Below are positions 35,257 through 44,808 of a DNA stretch of 64,000 bases, in pieces (the first letter of the stretch is position 1; each line of letters begins with the position of its first letter). The position numbers and the translations under genes were made by a program. The notes under the pieces were generated by a model. That model ran no database searches. It was not told where the DNA came from and saw only the letters and a list, made by a program, of their open reading frames with translations. Source of the DNA: Gammaproteobacteria bacterium (lineage in GTDB: Bacteria; Pseudomonadota; Gammaproteobacteria; Ga0077536); assembly GCA_020849475.1 (NCBI GenBank), contig JADLGE010000064.1:62001-126000 (forward strand). The letters are read 5' to 3'.

Positions 35257-36192
35257 ATGACGGACACCGCAATGCCAGAAATCGTCGACATCCTTTCCTT
35301 CCTGCGTGAGCAGCGACTGCTAGCGCGGCACATCGACGGCGCCGCGGCGCCACCCATCACCGGCGTGGCGCGCGATCACGAGGCGGGGGCAGGCCAACTC
35401 GCATGGATATCGCGCAAGAATCTCGAGCGCGATGCCAGCCGCTGGCGCCACTTTGGCGGCAGCCTGCTGCTGCTGCCGGACAGCGCGCGCATCGATGGGC
35501 AAACCGATTTCAGCGTGGCGGTGTGCCGCGATCCCAAGCTCGCCTTCATTCGCGTGGTGGGGCATTTTTTCGCGGCCTTGAGTGACATAGCGCTGCCGCG
35601 TCAGGGGCAGTCGCCGATAGCCGCCGACGCCGTCCTCGGTCGCGATGTCACGCTCGGCCATGGCGCGGTGATCGGGCCCAAGGTGCGCTTGGGTGATGGG
35701 GTGTGCATCGGCGCCAACACTGTCATCGCCAATGCACAGATAGCCGCCGGCGTGCGCATCGGCTGCAATTGCACCATCGGTCTGCCGGGCTTCGGCTACG
35801 AGAAAGACGACAGCGGCGCCTACTGGCGCTTCCCTCACCTGGGCGGCGTGCGCATCGAGGCCGATGTCGAAATCGGCTCCAACACCTGCATCGATCGCGG
35901 CTCGCTCGGCGATACCGTGATCGGCCAGGGCAGCAAGATAGACAACCTCGTGCACGTCGCGCACAACGTCGTGCTCGGTCGCAATACCGTCGTCATCGCC
36001 AATACCATGCTCGGCGGCAGCGTGTCCGTCGGTGACGGTGCGTGGCTCGCACCCAGTGTTACCATCATGAACCAGGCCAGCATCGGCGTTGGCGCGACCT
36101 TGGGTCTCGGCACGGTGGTGTTGAAAGACGTCGCCCCGGGGCAGGTCATCGTCGGCAATCCGGGCAAGGTGCTCGCCAAGAAGCCCACGTAG
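35257..36192 (+). CDS. LpxD-like acyltransferase (hexapeptide repeat)
   Basis: A 311-residue left-handed beta-helix acyltransferase. Hexapeptide repeats run from about residue 105 ([26 protein letters not shown]) to the end. [22 protein letters not shown] and [14 protein letters not shown] are LpxD landmarks, and His in HVAHNV is the catalytic base. The N-terminal uridine-binding domain is shortened and divergent. LpxD adds the N-linked acyl chain in lipid A synthesis, but this copy is outside any bam-lpx cluster, so it may be a paralogue working on another sugar nucleotide. Starts at 35257 or 35272 are both possible. Confidence 0.75.
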   Translation: MTDTAMPEIVDILSFLREQRLLARHIDGAAAPPITGVARDHEAGAGQLAWISRKNLERDASRWRHFGGSLLLLPDSARIDGQTDFSVAVCRDPKLAFIRVVGHFFAALSDIALPRQGQSPIAADAVLGRDVTLGHGAVIGPKVRLGDGVCIGANTVIANAQIAAGVRIGCNCTIGLPGFGYEKDDSGAYWRFPHLGGVRIEADVEIGSNTCIDRGSLGDTVIGQGSKIDNLVHVAHNVVLGRNTVVIANTMLGGSVSVGDGAWLAPSVTIMNQASIGVGATLGLGTVVLKDVAPGQVIVGNPGKVLAKKPT

Positions 36193-36230
36193 AGATGCAC
36201 TCAAGCACAACAACGCCCAAGTAGAGAAAC

Positions 36231-36875
36231 ATGATCTCAGTATTGAATGGCGTACAGCGCGCGCTGGTGCTGTGCGCCCACACCGACGATGAATTCGGCT
36301 GTGCGGGCACCATGCTGCGTCTGACCGAAATCGGCGTGACGGTGCGCTACCTGGCCTTGAGCCGCTGCGAGGCCTCGGTGCCCGCCGGCTTGCCCGCCGA
36401 TGTGCTCGAGCACGAGTGTCGCGCCTGTGTCGCGGCCATCGGCGTGGCGCCGGATGCGGTCGAGGTCGACAGCTTTCCGGTGCGCTACTTTCCCGAGCAT
36501 CGCCAGGCCATCCTCGAGCGCTTCTATCAACTGAACAAGGATTACCAGCCGGACGTCGTGTTCCTGTCGAGCTCCTTCGACAACCACCAGGACCATGCCA
36601 CGGTCTACGCCGAGGGCTTTCGTGCCTTCAAGCGCTCGACCCTGCTCGGCTACGAGCTGCCGCAGAACGTGACCTCGTTCGAGAACTCGGCCTTCGTGTG
36701 TCTGAGCGAGGCGCAGCTCAAGGGCAAGATCGAAGCGCTCGCCCATTACCGCTCGCAGGGCTTTCGCAGTTACGCCGCGCCCGAATATATCGAGGGCCTG
36801 GCGCGGGTGCGCGGCGTGCAGTGCGGCAGCCTGTTCGCCGAAGCGTTTGAAGCGATACGGGTGATCATTCGCTGA
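36231..36875 (+). CDS. PIG-L family deacetylase
   Basis: A 214-residue zinc-dependent N-deacetylase. The metal and catalytic motif AHTDDE (residues 16-21, family AHPDDE) and the third metal ligand in NHQDHATVY are present. It removes an N-acetyl group from an amino sugar. It begins 38 bases after the LpxD-like acyltransferase. The pair, deacetylase plus N-acyltransferase, could exchange the acetyl group of a sugar for a longer acyl chain, as in lipid A or a surface glycan; that link is inference. Confidence 0.85.
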   Translation: MISVLNGVQRALVLCAHTDDEFGCAGTMLRLTEIGVTVRYLALSRCEASVPAGLPADVLEHECRACVAAIGVAPDAVEVDSFPVRYFPEHRQAILERFYQLNKDYQPDVVFLSSSFDNHQDHATVYAEGFRAFKRSTLLGYELPQNVTSFENSAFVCLSEAQLKGKIEALAHYRSQGFRSYAAPEYIEGLARVRGVQCGSLFAEAFEAIRVIIR

Positions 36876-37084
36876 GGGGCCAGGGCGACCAATGTGAAAA
36901 TCCGTGACGATGTCGCAAAGCGCGAACCAGTTCCGCAAAGATCTCGCGCAAATCACAAAAGGCAGCTCATTTCATATTTCGAATAAGGCACTCCACCCCG
37001 GAGCATCGCCCCTCACCCGCGCGTCGTCGCCCGAGCATGCTTGGGCCTGCGCGCCATAAAGAATCTGGACCAGGGAGTTTTCAA

Positions 37085-37849
37085 TTGAATAACAACATCA
37101 AAACACTGTGCCTGCTCGCTGCCGGCGCGTTGGGCATGGCCAGTCAGGCCCAGGCCGCGCTCTACAGCGGCGAAGTGGCCAATCTGCGCAACGCCGCCGG
37201 CGCGGTGGCCGGCGACAACGACGCCGACGCGTCGGGTAATGCGTGGGCCGCGACCGGCGGTTCGGCGGCCAACAAGGGGGTGCGCCTGAGCTATACGGTC
37301 GACCAGGTGAGCGCCAACGACTGGGCCTATTCCTACACCTTCACCGCCGGCTCGACCGCACAGAAGCAGGTGGCGCGTTTCAGTCTTGAAGTCGGCAGCA
37401 ACTTCACGGCCGGCTCGCTGTTGAGCGCGACCTGCAGCATCGCGGCGGACTGCGCATCGCCGGCGGCGGGTCTCAGCGCCCCCGGCCAGCTGAGCGAAGA
37501 TGTCGGTCTGGTCAGTGCGCCGCAGACGCTGAGTCTGTTCGGTCTGCGCTGGGTGTTCCCGCTGAACAATTTCTCCTTCACCGTGACCCTGCATTCGAAT
37601 CTGGGCCCGGTGTGGGGCGACTTCATCGTCAAGTCCAGTGAAACGACGCAAAATCCGCCGACCTTCCTCGCCGCCTGGAACCATGGCTTCGGCACCGATG
37701 TGGCGACGCCCATCGTGACGGGTAACGACGCCGCGGGTTACGTGCTGGTGCCCGGCGCCCCGGCGCCGGTGCCACTGCCGGCGTCCTTGCCGATGCTGCT
37801 CGGCGCCTGCGCGGCGCTCGGTTGGGCGCGGCGCCGCAAAGCGGCCTGA
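37085..37849 (+). CDS. Secreted VPLPA-CTERM (PEP-CTERM-type) protein
   Basis: A 254-residue exported protein. It starts at TTG 37085: an AGGGAG site (37072-37077) sits seven bases upstream and a perfect signal peptide follows (NNNIKTLCLLAAGALGMASQAQA). The C-terminus has the sorting signal: VPLPASLPMLLG, a hydrophobic stretch (ACAALGWA) and the basic tail RRRKAA. In exosortase systems this tail is cut by a membrane exosortase and the protein is released or anchored, often in biofilm or exopolysaccharide. The middle is low in Cys and beta-rich with no named domain. A near-palindrome, CCGAGCATGCTTGG (37031-37044), lies in the leader. Confidence 0.8.
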   Translation: MNNNIKTLCLLAAGALGMASQAQAALYSGEVANLRNAAGAVAGDNDADASGNAWAATGGSAANKGVRLSYTVDQVSANDWAYSYTFTAGSTAQKQVARFSLEVGSNFTAGSLLSATCSIAADCASPAAGLSAPGQLSEDVGLVSAPQTLSLFGLRWVFPLNNFSFTVTLHSNLGPVWGDFIVKSSETTQNPPTFLAAWNHGFGTDVATPIVTGNDAAGYVLVPGAPAPVPLPASLPMLLGACAALGWARRRKAA

Positions 37850-37872
37850 GTTCACGCCTGCCTTTCATGTCG

Positions 37873-37903
37873 ACACGCCCCGCTCTGCGGGGCGTGTTCG
37901 TTT
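37873..37903 (+). terminator. Intrinsic terminator after the VPLPA-CTERM gene
   Basis: Perfect 11-base arms ACACGCCCCGC (37873-37883) and GCGGGGCGTGT (37887-37897), loop TCT, followed by TCGTTT. It begins 23 bases after the stop. It is the clearest classical terminator in the window. Confidence 0.8.
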
Positions 37904-37947
37904 CAGGCCTCCGCGAACGGGGGGTAGGTGGTCGCGCGTGGCTTGGT

Positions 37948-37953
37948 TACACT
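37948..37953 (+). promoter_or_regulatory. Candidate -10 box for the CoA-transferase gene
   Basis: TACACT preceded by GGT, ending 50 bases before ATG 38004 and lying after the terminator at 37873. No clear -35 is seen 17 bases upstream. Confidence 0.35.
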
Positions 37954-38003
37954 CCCGCAGCCGGCGTCAGCGCGCCGGCTCATTCCACCAGCGGCGAGCT
38001 GAC

Positions 38004-39188
38004 ATGACCCAAGCCAATGTTCTTAGCGGCGTGCGCGTGCTCGATTTTTCGCGCTATATCGCCGGCCCCTATTGCGCGGCCCTGCTGGGCTTCCTCGGCG
38101 CCGATGTCATCCGCATCGAAAAGCCCGGCGGCGGCGAAGACCGCTTTGTCGGCCCTTTGAGCCCGACCGCCAGCGCCATCTTCATGGAGACCGGCGTCAA
38201 CAAGCGCAGCATGACGCTGGACTTGAAGCATCCCGAGTCGGCGGCGGTGGTGGCGCAACTGGTGCGCGGCGCCGATGTGGTCATCGCCAACATGCCGCCC
38301 AAGGTCTTGAAGCGCATGGGCCTCGATTTCGACACCTTGCGCGCCATCAAGCCCGACATCATTCTCACCACCCAGACCGCTTTCGGTCATCGCGGGCCGT
38401 GGGCGGACAGAGGCGGCTTCGATGGTCTCGGCCAGGTGATGTCGGGCTCGGCCTTCATGTCCGGCACGCCGGGCCAGCCGGCGCGCAGCGCCACGCCCTT
38501 CGTCGATTACAGCACCGCGGTGCTGGGCGCCTTCGGCACCTTGGCGGCGCTCTACCATCGCCGCACCTCGGGCGAAGGCCAGCATGTGCAGGCGTCTTTG
38601 CTCGGCAGCGGCGTGGCATCTTTCAGTCCGCTGCTCATCGAGCAGGCGATCCTCGGGCTCAATCGCCAACCGACCGGCACGCGCGGCCAGACCAGCGGTC
38701 CGACCGATATCTTCAAGACCCGCGACGGCCATGTGATCACCCAGGTGCTGGGCAGTGGCCTGTTCGCCAACGTCGCGCGCGCGCTTGGCACTGAACATTG
38801 GCTGTCGAATCCGGATTACGCCACCGATGAATTGCGCGGCGAACATCGCGATGAACTGTGCGAGGTGGTGGCGGCGTGGTGCGCGACGCGCGGCAGTGAA
38901 GAAATCATCGACATCATGGCCAAGGCCGGTGTGCCCTGCGGGCCGGTGCTGGACATGGAGGGCGCCATGGCCCATCCGCAGATCAAGGCCATGGGCTTTC
39001 TCAGGCCGGTGGAATTTCCTGAATTCAGCAAGCCGGCGCCGGTGCCGCGCCTGCCGCTCGATTTCTCAAGTATTGATCCACCGCAAGTGCGCCCGCCGCT
39101 GGTTGGCGAGCATACCGACGCGGTGCTCGCCGAGTTCGGTTACGACGCGGCAGGCATCGCGCGGCTGCGTGCCGCGGGCGTGGTGTGA
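38004..39188 (+). CDS. CaiB/BaiF (family III) CoA-transferase
   Basis: A 394-residue CoA-transferase. Family segments: VLDFSRYIAGPYCAALLGFLGADVIRIEKPGGGEDRF at the N-terminus, then VNKRSMTLDLKHPE, GGFDGLGQVMSG, and the catalytic Asp in TPFVDYSTA. These enzymes form interlocked dimers and move CoA between acids through an aspartyl-CoA thioester. It is the first gene of the second acyl-CoA block and probably activates the substrate acid. ATG 38004 begins the conserved sequence; an upstream in-frame extension does not align. Confidence 0.88.
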   Translation: MTQANVLSGVRVLDFSRYIAGPYCAALLGFLGADVIRIEKPGGGEDRFVGPLSPTASAIFMETGVNKRSMTLDLKHPESAAVVAQLVRGADVVIANMPPKVLKRMGLDFDTLRAIKPDIILTTQTAFGHRGPWADRGGFDGLGQVMSGSAFMSGTPGQPARSATPFVDYSTAVLGAFGTLAALYHRRTSGEGQHVQASLLGSGVASFSPLLIEQAILGLNRQPTGTRGQTSGPTDIFKTRDGHVITQVLGSGLFANVARALGTEHWLSNPDYATDELRGEHRDELCEVVAAWCATRGSEEIIDIMAKAGVPCGPVLDMEGAMAHPQIKAMGFLRPVEFPEFSKPAPVPRLPLDFSSIDPPQVRPPLVGEHTDAVLAEFGYDAAGIARLRAAGVV

Positions 39189-39210
39189 GCGCCGGCGCCC
39201 GCGCTTTTAG

Positions 39211-39216
39211 TACACT
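39211..39216 (+). promoter_or_regulatory. Candidate -10 box for the HMGS-like gene
   Basis: TACACT, ending 45 bases before ATG 39262, in the short gap after the CoA-transferase. It repeats the hexamer seen at 37948. No -35 match. Confidence 0.3.
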
Positions 39217-39261
39217 CGAGCATCCGTCTTTCATCCCAACGTTCAAAGAGCAGACCCACGC

Positions 39262-40689
39262 ATGAGCTACGGCATACTTTCCTTTGGCGCCTACATCCCG
39301 CCCTTACGCCTGTCGCGTCAGGCCATCCTGAGTGCCGTCGGCTGGGCGGTGCCGTCCTTGCGCGGCCTCGCGGCCGGTGAACGCTCGGTCGCCAATTGGG
39401 ATGAAGATGCCCTGACCATGGCGGTCGAAGCCGGCCGTGACTGCCTGCGCGACATCGGCGTGGTGCCGCCGCACGTGGCGCTGGCCTCGACCACGTTGCC
39501 GTTCGCCGATCGCAGCAACAGTGGCGTCATCGCCGATGCCTTGAATCTCGACAACCGCGTGGCGACCGAAGACCTGGCTGGCAGCCGCCGCGCCGCCACC
39601 AGTGCGCTGGCGCGCATGGCCCATGGCGGTCAGACCTCCTTGCTGCTGGCGAGCGACTGTCGCGAGACGCGCCCGGGCAGCGCGCAGGACATGCTCTACG
39701 GCCACGGCGCCGCTGCCTTGCTGGTCGGCGAGGGCAGGCCGGTGGCGGTGTTCCTCGGCAGCGCGTCTCGCCATGAAGACCTGGTCGATCAATATCGCGC
39801 GTCCGACGCCGATTTCGACTACAGCCTCGAAGAGCGCTGGGTGCGCGAAGAGGGCTATCTCAAAATCGTGCCGGAAGTCATCGAGGAAGTGGCGAAGGGA
39901 GCCGGTGTGTCGCTGTCGGACATCGACCACGTGGTGTTACACGGTTCGATAGACACCGCGCGCGCGCTGGCCAAGCGCCTCGGCATCGACATCAAGCGTT
40001 TCGCCGACACGCTGGGTGGCAAGGTCGGTGATTGTGGCGTGGCGCAGCCGATGATCATGCTGTCGAAAGTGCTGGCCGAGGCCGGCGTCAATGAACGCAT
40101 CCTGGTGGTGGGCTTCGGTCAGGGCGCCGATGCGGTGCTGCTTGAGACCACGCCGCTGCTGTCGACCATGCAGGCCGGCCGCGGTCCGCAGCACTACCTC
40201 GACCACGGCCGCGTGAGTGACAACTACACCTATTTCCTGTCGCTGCGCGGACAGATAGACATCGACTTCGGGCTGCGCTCGGAGCGCGATAACCGCACCG
40301 CGCTGTCGGCCTATTACCGCAAGCGTCGCGACATCAATTCCATGCTGGGTGGGCGCTGCCGGGTGTGCAACACCTTGCAGTTTCCGCGTTCGCTGGTGTG
40401 CGTGAAGTGCGCCTCATCCGATTCCCAGGATGGCGAGAGCTTGTCCAATCTGCTTGGTCGCGTGAAGTCCTTCACCGAAGACTGGCTGGCCTACACGCCG
40501 TCGCCGCCCTACATCTACGGCAATGTCGAATTCGCCGACGGCGCCAACATCATGCTTGAGTTCACCGATTTCACCGCCGGCCAGGTCAAGGTTGGCGACT
40601 CGGTGCGGATGGTGTTCCGCATCAAGGATTTCGATCACAAGCGCAACTTCCGCCGCTATTTCTGGAAACCCGCGCCGCTGCTGGGCTGA
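39262..40689 (+). CDS. HMG-CoA-synthase-like protein fused to a DUF35 domain
   Basis: A 475-residue fusion. Residues 1-340 have the thiolase fold of archaeal-type HMG-CoA synthase; residues 345-475 are a DUF35 module with zinc ribbon Cys366, Cys369, Cys380, Cys383 and an OB fold (LGRVKSFTEDWLAYTPSPPY). Aligned by eye to archaeal HMG-CoA synthase, the catalytic Cys (FACKAGT) is Gly107 (EDLAGSRRAAT), the general-base Glu becomes Thr, the Asn near GNTYSG becomes Asp257, and only His227 (VLHGS) is kept. It therefore probably does not run the normal acyl-enzyme reaction. A catalytically complete thiolase follows 47 bases later, recalling the archaeal thiolase/HMGS/DUF35 complex. Confidence 0.82.
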   Translation: MSYGILSFGAYIPPLRLSRQAILSAVGWAVPSLRGLAAGERSVANWDEDALTMAVEAGRDCLRDIGVVPPHVALASTTLPFADRSNSGVIADALNLDNRVATEDLAGSRRAATSALARMAHGGQTSLLLASDCRETRPGSAQDMLYGHGAAALLVGEGRPVAVFLGSASRHEDLVDQYRASDADFDYSLEERWVREEGYLKIVPEVIEEVAKGAGVSLSDIDHVVLHGSIDTARALAKRLGIDIKRFADTLGGKVGDCGVAQPMIMLSKVLAEAGVNERILVVGFGQGADAVLLETTPLLSTMQAGRGPQHYLDHGRVSDNYTYFLSLRGQIDIDFGLRSERDNRTALSAYYRKRRDINSMLGGRCRVCNTLQFPRSLVCVKCASSDSQDGESLSNLLGRVKSFTEDWLAYTPSPPYIYGNVEFADGANIMLEFTDFTAGQVKVGDSVRMVFRIKDFDHKRNFRRYFWKPAPLLG

Positions 40690-40736
40690 GCCCCACCCGT
40701 CGCCCCACCAGCACCGCAAGCTTCAGGAGAATACAC

Positions 40737-41939
40737 ATGGCCAAAGGCATCAAAGACAGGGTCGCGATCATCGGCATGGGCTGCTCGCGTTTCGGCGAGC
40801 GCTGGGACTGCGGTCCCGAAGAGTTGATAGTCGAAGCATTCACCGAGGCCTTGGCGGATGCCAAGATCGATCGCGAGCAGATTGAAATGGCGTGGCTGGG
40901 CCTGTTCTTCCAGGAACAGAGCGCCGGCAAGTCGGCGCTGCCCCTCAGCATGTCCTTGCGCCTGCCGAACATCCCGGTCACGCGCGTCGAGAACCTGTGC
41001 GCCACCGGCACCGAAGCACTGCGCGGCGCGGTCTACGCGGTGGCGGCCGGCGCCTGCGATTTCGCACTCGCGGTCGGCGTCGAAAAATTGAAGGACACCG
41101 GCTACGGCGGTCTGCCGGAACGCACCAAGGGCAGCTTTGACGATTTGTGGCTGCCGAATGCGACCGCGCCCGGCGCGTTCGCGCAGCTGGCCAGCGCCTA
41201 CACCGCCAAGCACGGCTGCGATCCGAAGGATCTCAAGCGCGCCATGGCGCACATCTCCTACAAGAGCCATCAGAACGGCGTCTTGAACCCCAAGGCCCAT
41301 CTGCAGAAAGCCATCACCGAAGACCAGGCCTTGAACGCGCCGATGATCGCCTATCCTCTCGGTCTCTATGACTGCTGCGGTGTCAGCGACGGCGCGGCCT
41401 GTGCCATCGTCACCAGCGTCGAGAAGGCACGCGAGATGGGCATCAAGGACATGGTGACGGTCAAAGCCATGCAGCTCGCGCCGAGCAACGGCCTCGAAAT
41501 GTCCAATACCGCGTGGGACGGCAGCTATCTGCTGACCACCCGCATCGCCGCCGAGCGCGCCTACAAGGAAGCAGGCGTGACCAACCCCGTCGCGCAGCTG
41601 GACATGACCGAGGTGCATGACTGTTTCTCCGTCACTGAACTGGTGGTGATGGAAGATCTCGGTCTGTCGGTGCCGGGCGGGGCGATCAAGGACGTGCTGG
41701 ACGGCAAGTTCGACGCCGACGGCCAGGTGCCGTGTCAGATTGACGGTGGCCTGAAATGTTTCGGTCATCCCATCGGCGCCACCGGCCTGCGCATGGCCTA
41801 CGAGATGTATTTGCAGCTGCTCGGCCGCGCCGGCAAGCGTCAGCTCAAGTCGCCGAGCCTCGGGCTCACCCATAATCTCGGTGGGCATCCGTTCCGCAAC
41901 GTCGCGAGCGTGTCGATCTTCGGCCTGCATTCCGCCTGA
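40737..41939 (+). CDS. Thiolase (acetyl-CoA C-acetyltransferase family)
   Basis: A 400-residue thiolase of the SCP2/archaeal branch. Catalytic residues are intact: nucleophile Cys88 in VENLCATGTEAL, His294 in EVHDCFS, and His344 in KCFGHPIGATGLRM. AGGAGA precedes the ATG by six bases. It should catalyse thiolytic cleavage or Claisen condensation of a 3-ketoacyl-CoA. Its neighbour carries a DUF35 domain, so complex formation is likely. A strong hairpin follows its stop. Confidence 0.9.
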   Translation: MAKGIKDRVAIIGMGCSRFGERWDCGPEELIVEAFTEALADAKIDREQIEMAWLGLFFQEQSAGKSALPLSMSLRLPNIPVTRVENLCATGTEALRGAVYAVAAGACDFALAVGVEKLKDTGYGGLPERTKGSFDDLWLPNATAPGAFAQLASAYTAKHGCDPKDLKRAMAHISYKSHQNGVLNPKAHLQKAITEDQALNAPMIAYPLGLYDCCGVSDGAACAIVTSVEKAREMGIKDMVTVKAMQLAPSNGLEMSNTAWDGSYLLTTRIAAERAYKEAGVTNPVAQLDMTEVHDCFSVTELVVMEDLGLSVPGGAIKDVLDGKFDADGQVPCQIDGGLKCFGHPIGATGLRMAYEMYLQLLGRAGKRQLKSPSLGLTHNLGGHPFRNVASVSIFGLHSA

Positions 41940-41950
41940 GTTTGCCCACG

Positions 41951-41986
41951 GCCACCGCAATGCCGCCGCGGGCGGCATGCGGTGGC
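41951..41986 (+). terminator. Long G+C-rich hairpin after the thiolase
   Basis: GCCACCGCAATGCCGCC (41951-41967) pairs with GGCGGCATGCGGTGGC (41971-41986): 16 pairs with one bulged A and a three-base loop. It begins 11 bases after the stop. No T run follows. Confidence 0.7.
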
Positions 41987-42104
41987 GCGCTGAACCGTCG
42001 GCCGCTGGCGCGCGTAGCTGGCTGCACCATCTCTCGTGATGCACCTGCGGCCATGCATTTCGGTGCATGAGCCGCCAATCGCTTTTGTTTATCGGAGCCT
42101 CGCC

Positions 42105-43250
<1,146 letters not shown>

Positions 43251-43268
43251 GCGAGGGCGCGAATACCT

Positions 43269-44804
43269 ATGACCGACATGAGCGACAACGCCAATCTTTA
43301 CGCCCGCCTGGCGGCGGGCTTCGACCATGGCGCCGATTTTCTCGAACTGCAGGACGGCACGCGCTACACCTATGGCGACGCCGAGCGTGCCAGCGCGCAG
43401 GTCGCCCATGCCCTGGGCGCGCTGGGTTTGAAAACCGGCGACTGCGCGGCGGTCGTCGCTGAAAAAAGCGTGGCGCTGGTGTGGCTGTATCTCGGCTGCC
43501 TGCGCGCCGGCGTCATCTACCAGCCCTTGAACAGCTCCTACAGCGAGCGTGAGCTGGCGTTCTTCATCGGCAACTCCGGCGCGCGCCTGGTGGTGCACGA
43601 CCCGCAACTCGAGGGGCGCATCGAAGCGGCCTGTGCGCAGTGCGCCAGCGCGCCGCGACGCATGACGCTCGATGCCCACGGCGAAGGTGAGATAGCGGCC
43701 GCCTGGGCGGCGGCGGACACCCAGTTCGAGACCCATCACGCCAGCGGCGATGGCGTCGCCGCACTGCTGTATTCCTCGGGCACCACCGGCACGCCCAAGG
43801 GCATTCCCATCACCCACGACAACCTGTTCCGCAATGCCGTGGCGCTGCGCGACACGTGGGGTTTCGTGCGTGAAGACGTGTTGCTGCACGCGCTGCCCTT
43901 CTACCACGTGCATGGCTTGTTCATTACCTTGCACCCGGCCATGCTGGCTGGTATGCGGCTGCGCTTTCACGCACGCTTCGAGGCCGAGGAAGTGCTGCAA
44001 GGGCTGGCGGGTGCGAGCCTGTTTGCCGGCGTGCCGACGTACTACACGCGCCTGCTCAGCCTGGCTGGCTTCAATCGCGACGCCTGCGCGTCGGTGCGCT
44101 TGTTCATTTCGGGCTCGGCGCCGCTGCTGGAATCGACCTTCCATGAATTCAGCGCGCGCACCGGCCAGGTAATCCTCGAACGCTATGGCATGACGGAAAC
44201 CGGCATCAACACCTCCAATCCCCTGCACGGCGAACGTCGCGCCGGTTCAGTGGGGCTGCCGCTGGCCGGCACCGATGTGCGCATTGTGAGCGAGCAGGGC
44301 GCGCCGCTCGCACAGGGCGAGATTGGTGAAATCGAAGTGCGCGGGCCGAATGTGTTCCGTGGTTACTGGCGTCTGCCAGAGCAGAGCGCCTCGGCATTCA
44401 GCGCCGATGGCTTCTTTCGCACTGGTGACCAAGGGCGCTTCGATGAAGACGGCTATCTATTCATCGTCGGTCGCAGCAAGGACATGATCATCAGCGGCGG
44501 CCTCAACGTCTATCCCAAGGAAATCGAAAGCGAGCTCGACGAACTGCCGAACGTGGTCGAATCGGCAGTGTTCGGCGTGCCCCATCCCGACTTCGGCGAA
44601 GCGGTGATGGCGGCGGTCATCCCACGTGGTGAGTTTGACGAAGCAGCGGTGCTCGCCCATCTGCGCGCGCGCCTGGCCGGCTTCAAGCTGCCCAAGCGCA
44701 TCGTCATCGTGAGCGACCTGCCGCGCAACACCATGGGCAAGGTGCAGAAGAGCCGGTTGCGCGACAGCTACGCCGACGCATTCATCGCCAACGCGCGCGG
44801 CTGA
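43269..44804 (+). CDS. matB: Malonyl-CoA synthetase-like acyl-CoA ligase (MatB type)
   Basis: A 511-residue ANL-superfamily ligase. P-loop SSGTTGTPKG (169-178), adenylation core ERYGMTETGINTSNP, and the hinge and catalytic-Lys segments GRSKDMIISGGLNVYPKEIESE and LPRNTMGKVQKSRLR. The MTETxxNTSNP and NTMGKVQK wording is the same as in Rhizobium MatB, which activates malonate with ATP and CoA. No malonyl-CoA decarboxylase (MatA) is beside it, so the malonyl-CoA, or a methylmalonyl homologue, would go elsewhere. Other short dicarboxylates are possible. Confidence 0.8.
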   Translation: MTDMSDNANLYARLAAGFDHGADFLELQDGTRYTYGDAERASAQVAHALGALGLKTGDCAAVVAEKSVALVWLYLGCLRAGVIYQPLNSSYSERELAFFIGNSGARLVVHDPQLEGRIEAACAQCASAPRRMTLDAHGEGEIAAAWAAADTQFETHHASGDGVAALLYSSGTTGTPKGIPITHDNLFRNAVALRDTWGFVREDVLLHALPFYHVHGLFITLHPAMLAGMRLRFHARFEAEEVLQGLAGASLFAGVPTYYTRLLSLAGFNRDACASVRLFISGSAPLLESTFHEFSARTGQVILERYGMTETGINTSNPLHGERRAGSVGLPLAGTDVRIVSEQGAPLAQGEIGEIEVRGPNVFRGYWRLPEQSASAFSADGFFRTGDQGRFDEDGYLFIVGRSKDMIISGGLNVYPKEIESELDELPNVVESAVFGVPHPDFGEAVMAAVIPRGEFDEAAVLAHLRARLAGFKLPKRIVIVSDLPRNTMGKVQKSRLRDSYADAFIANARG

Positions 44805-44808
44805 GCGC

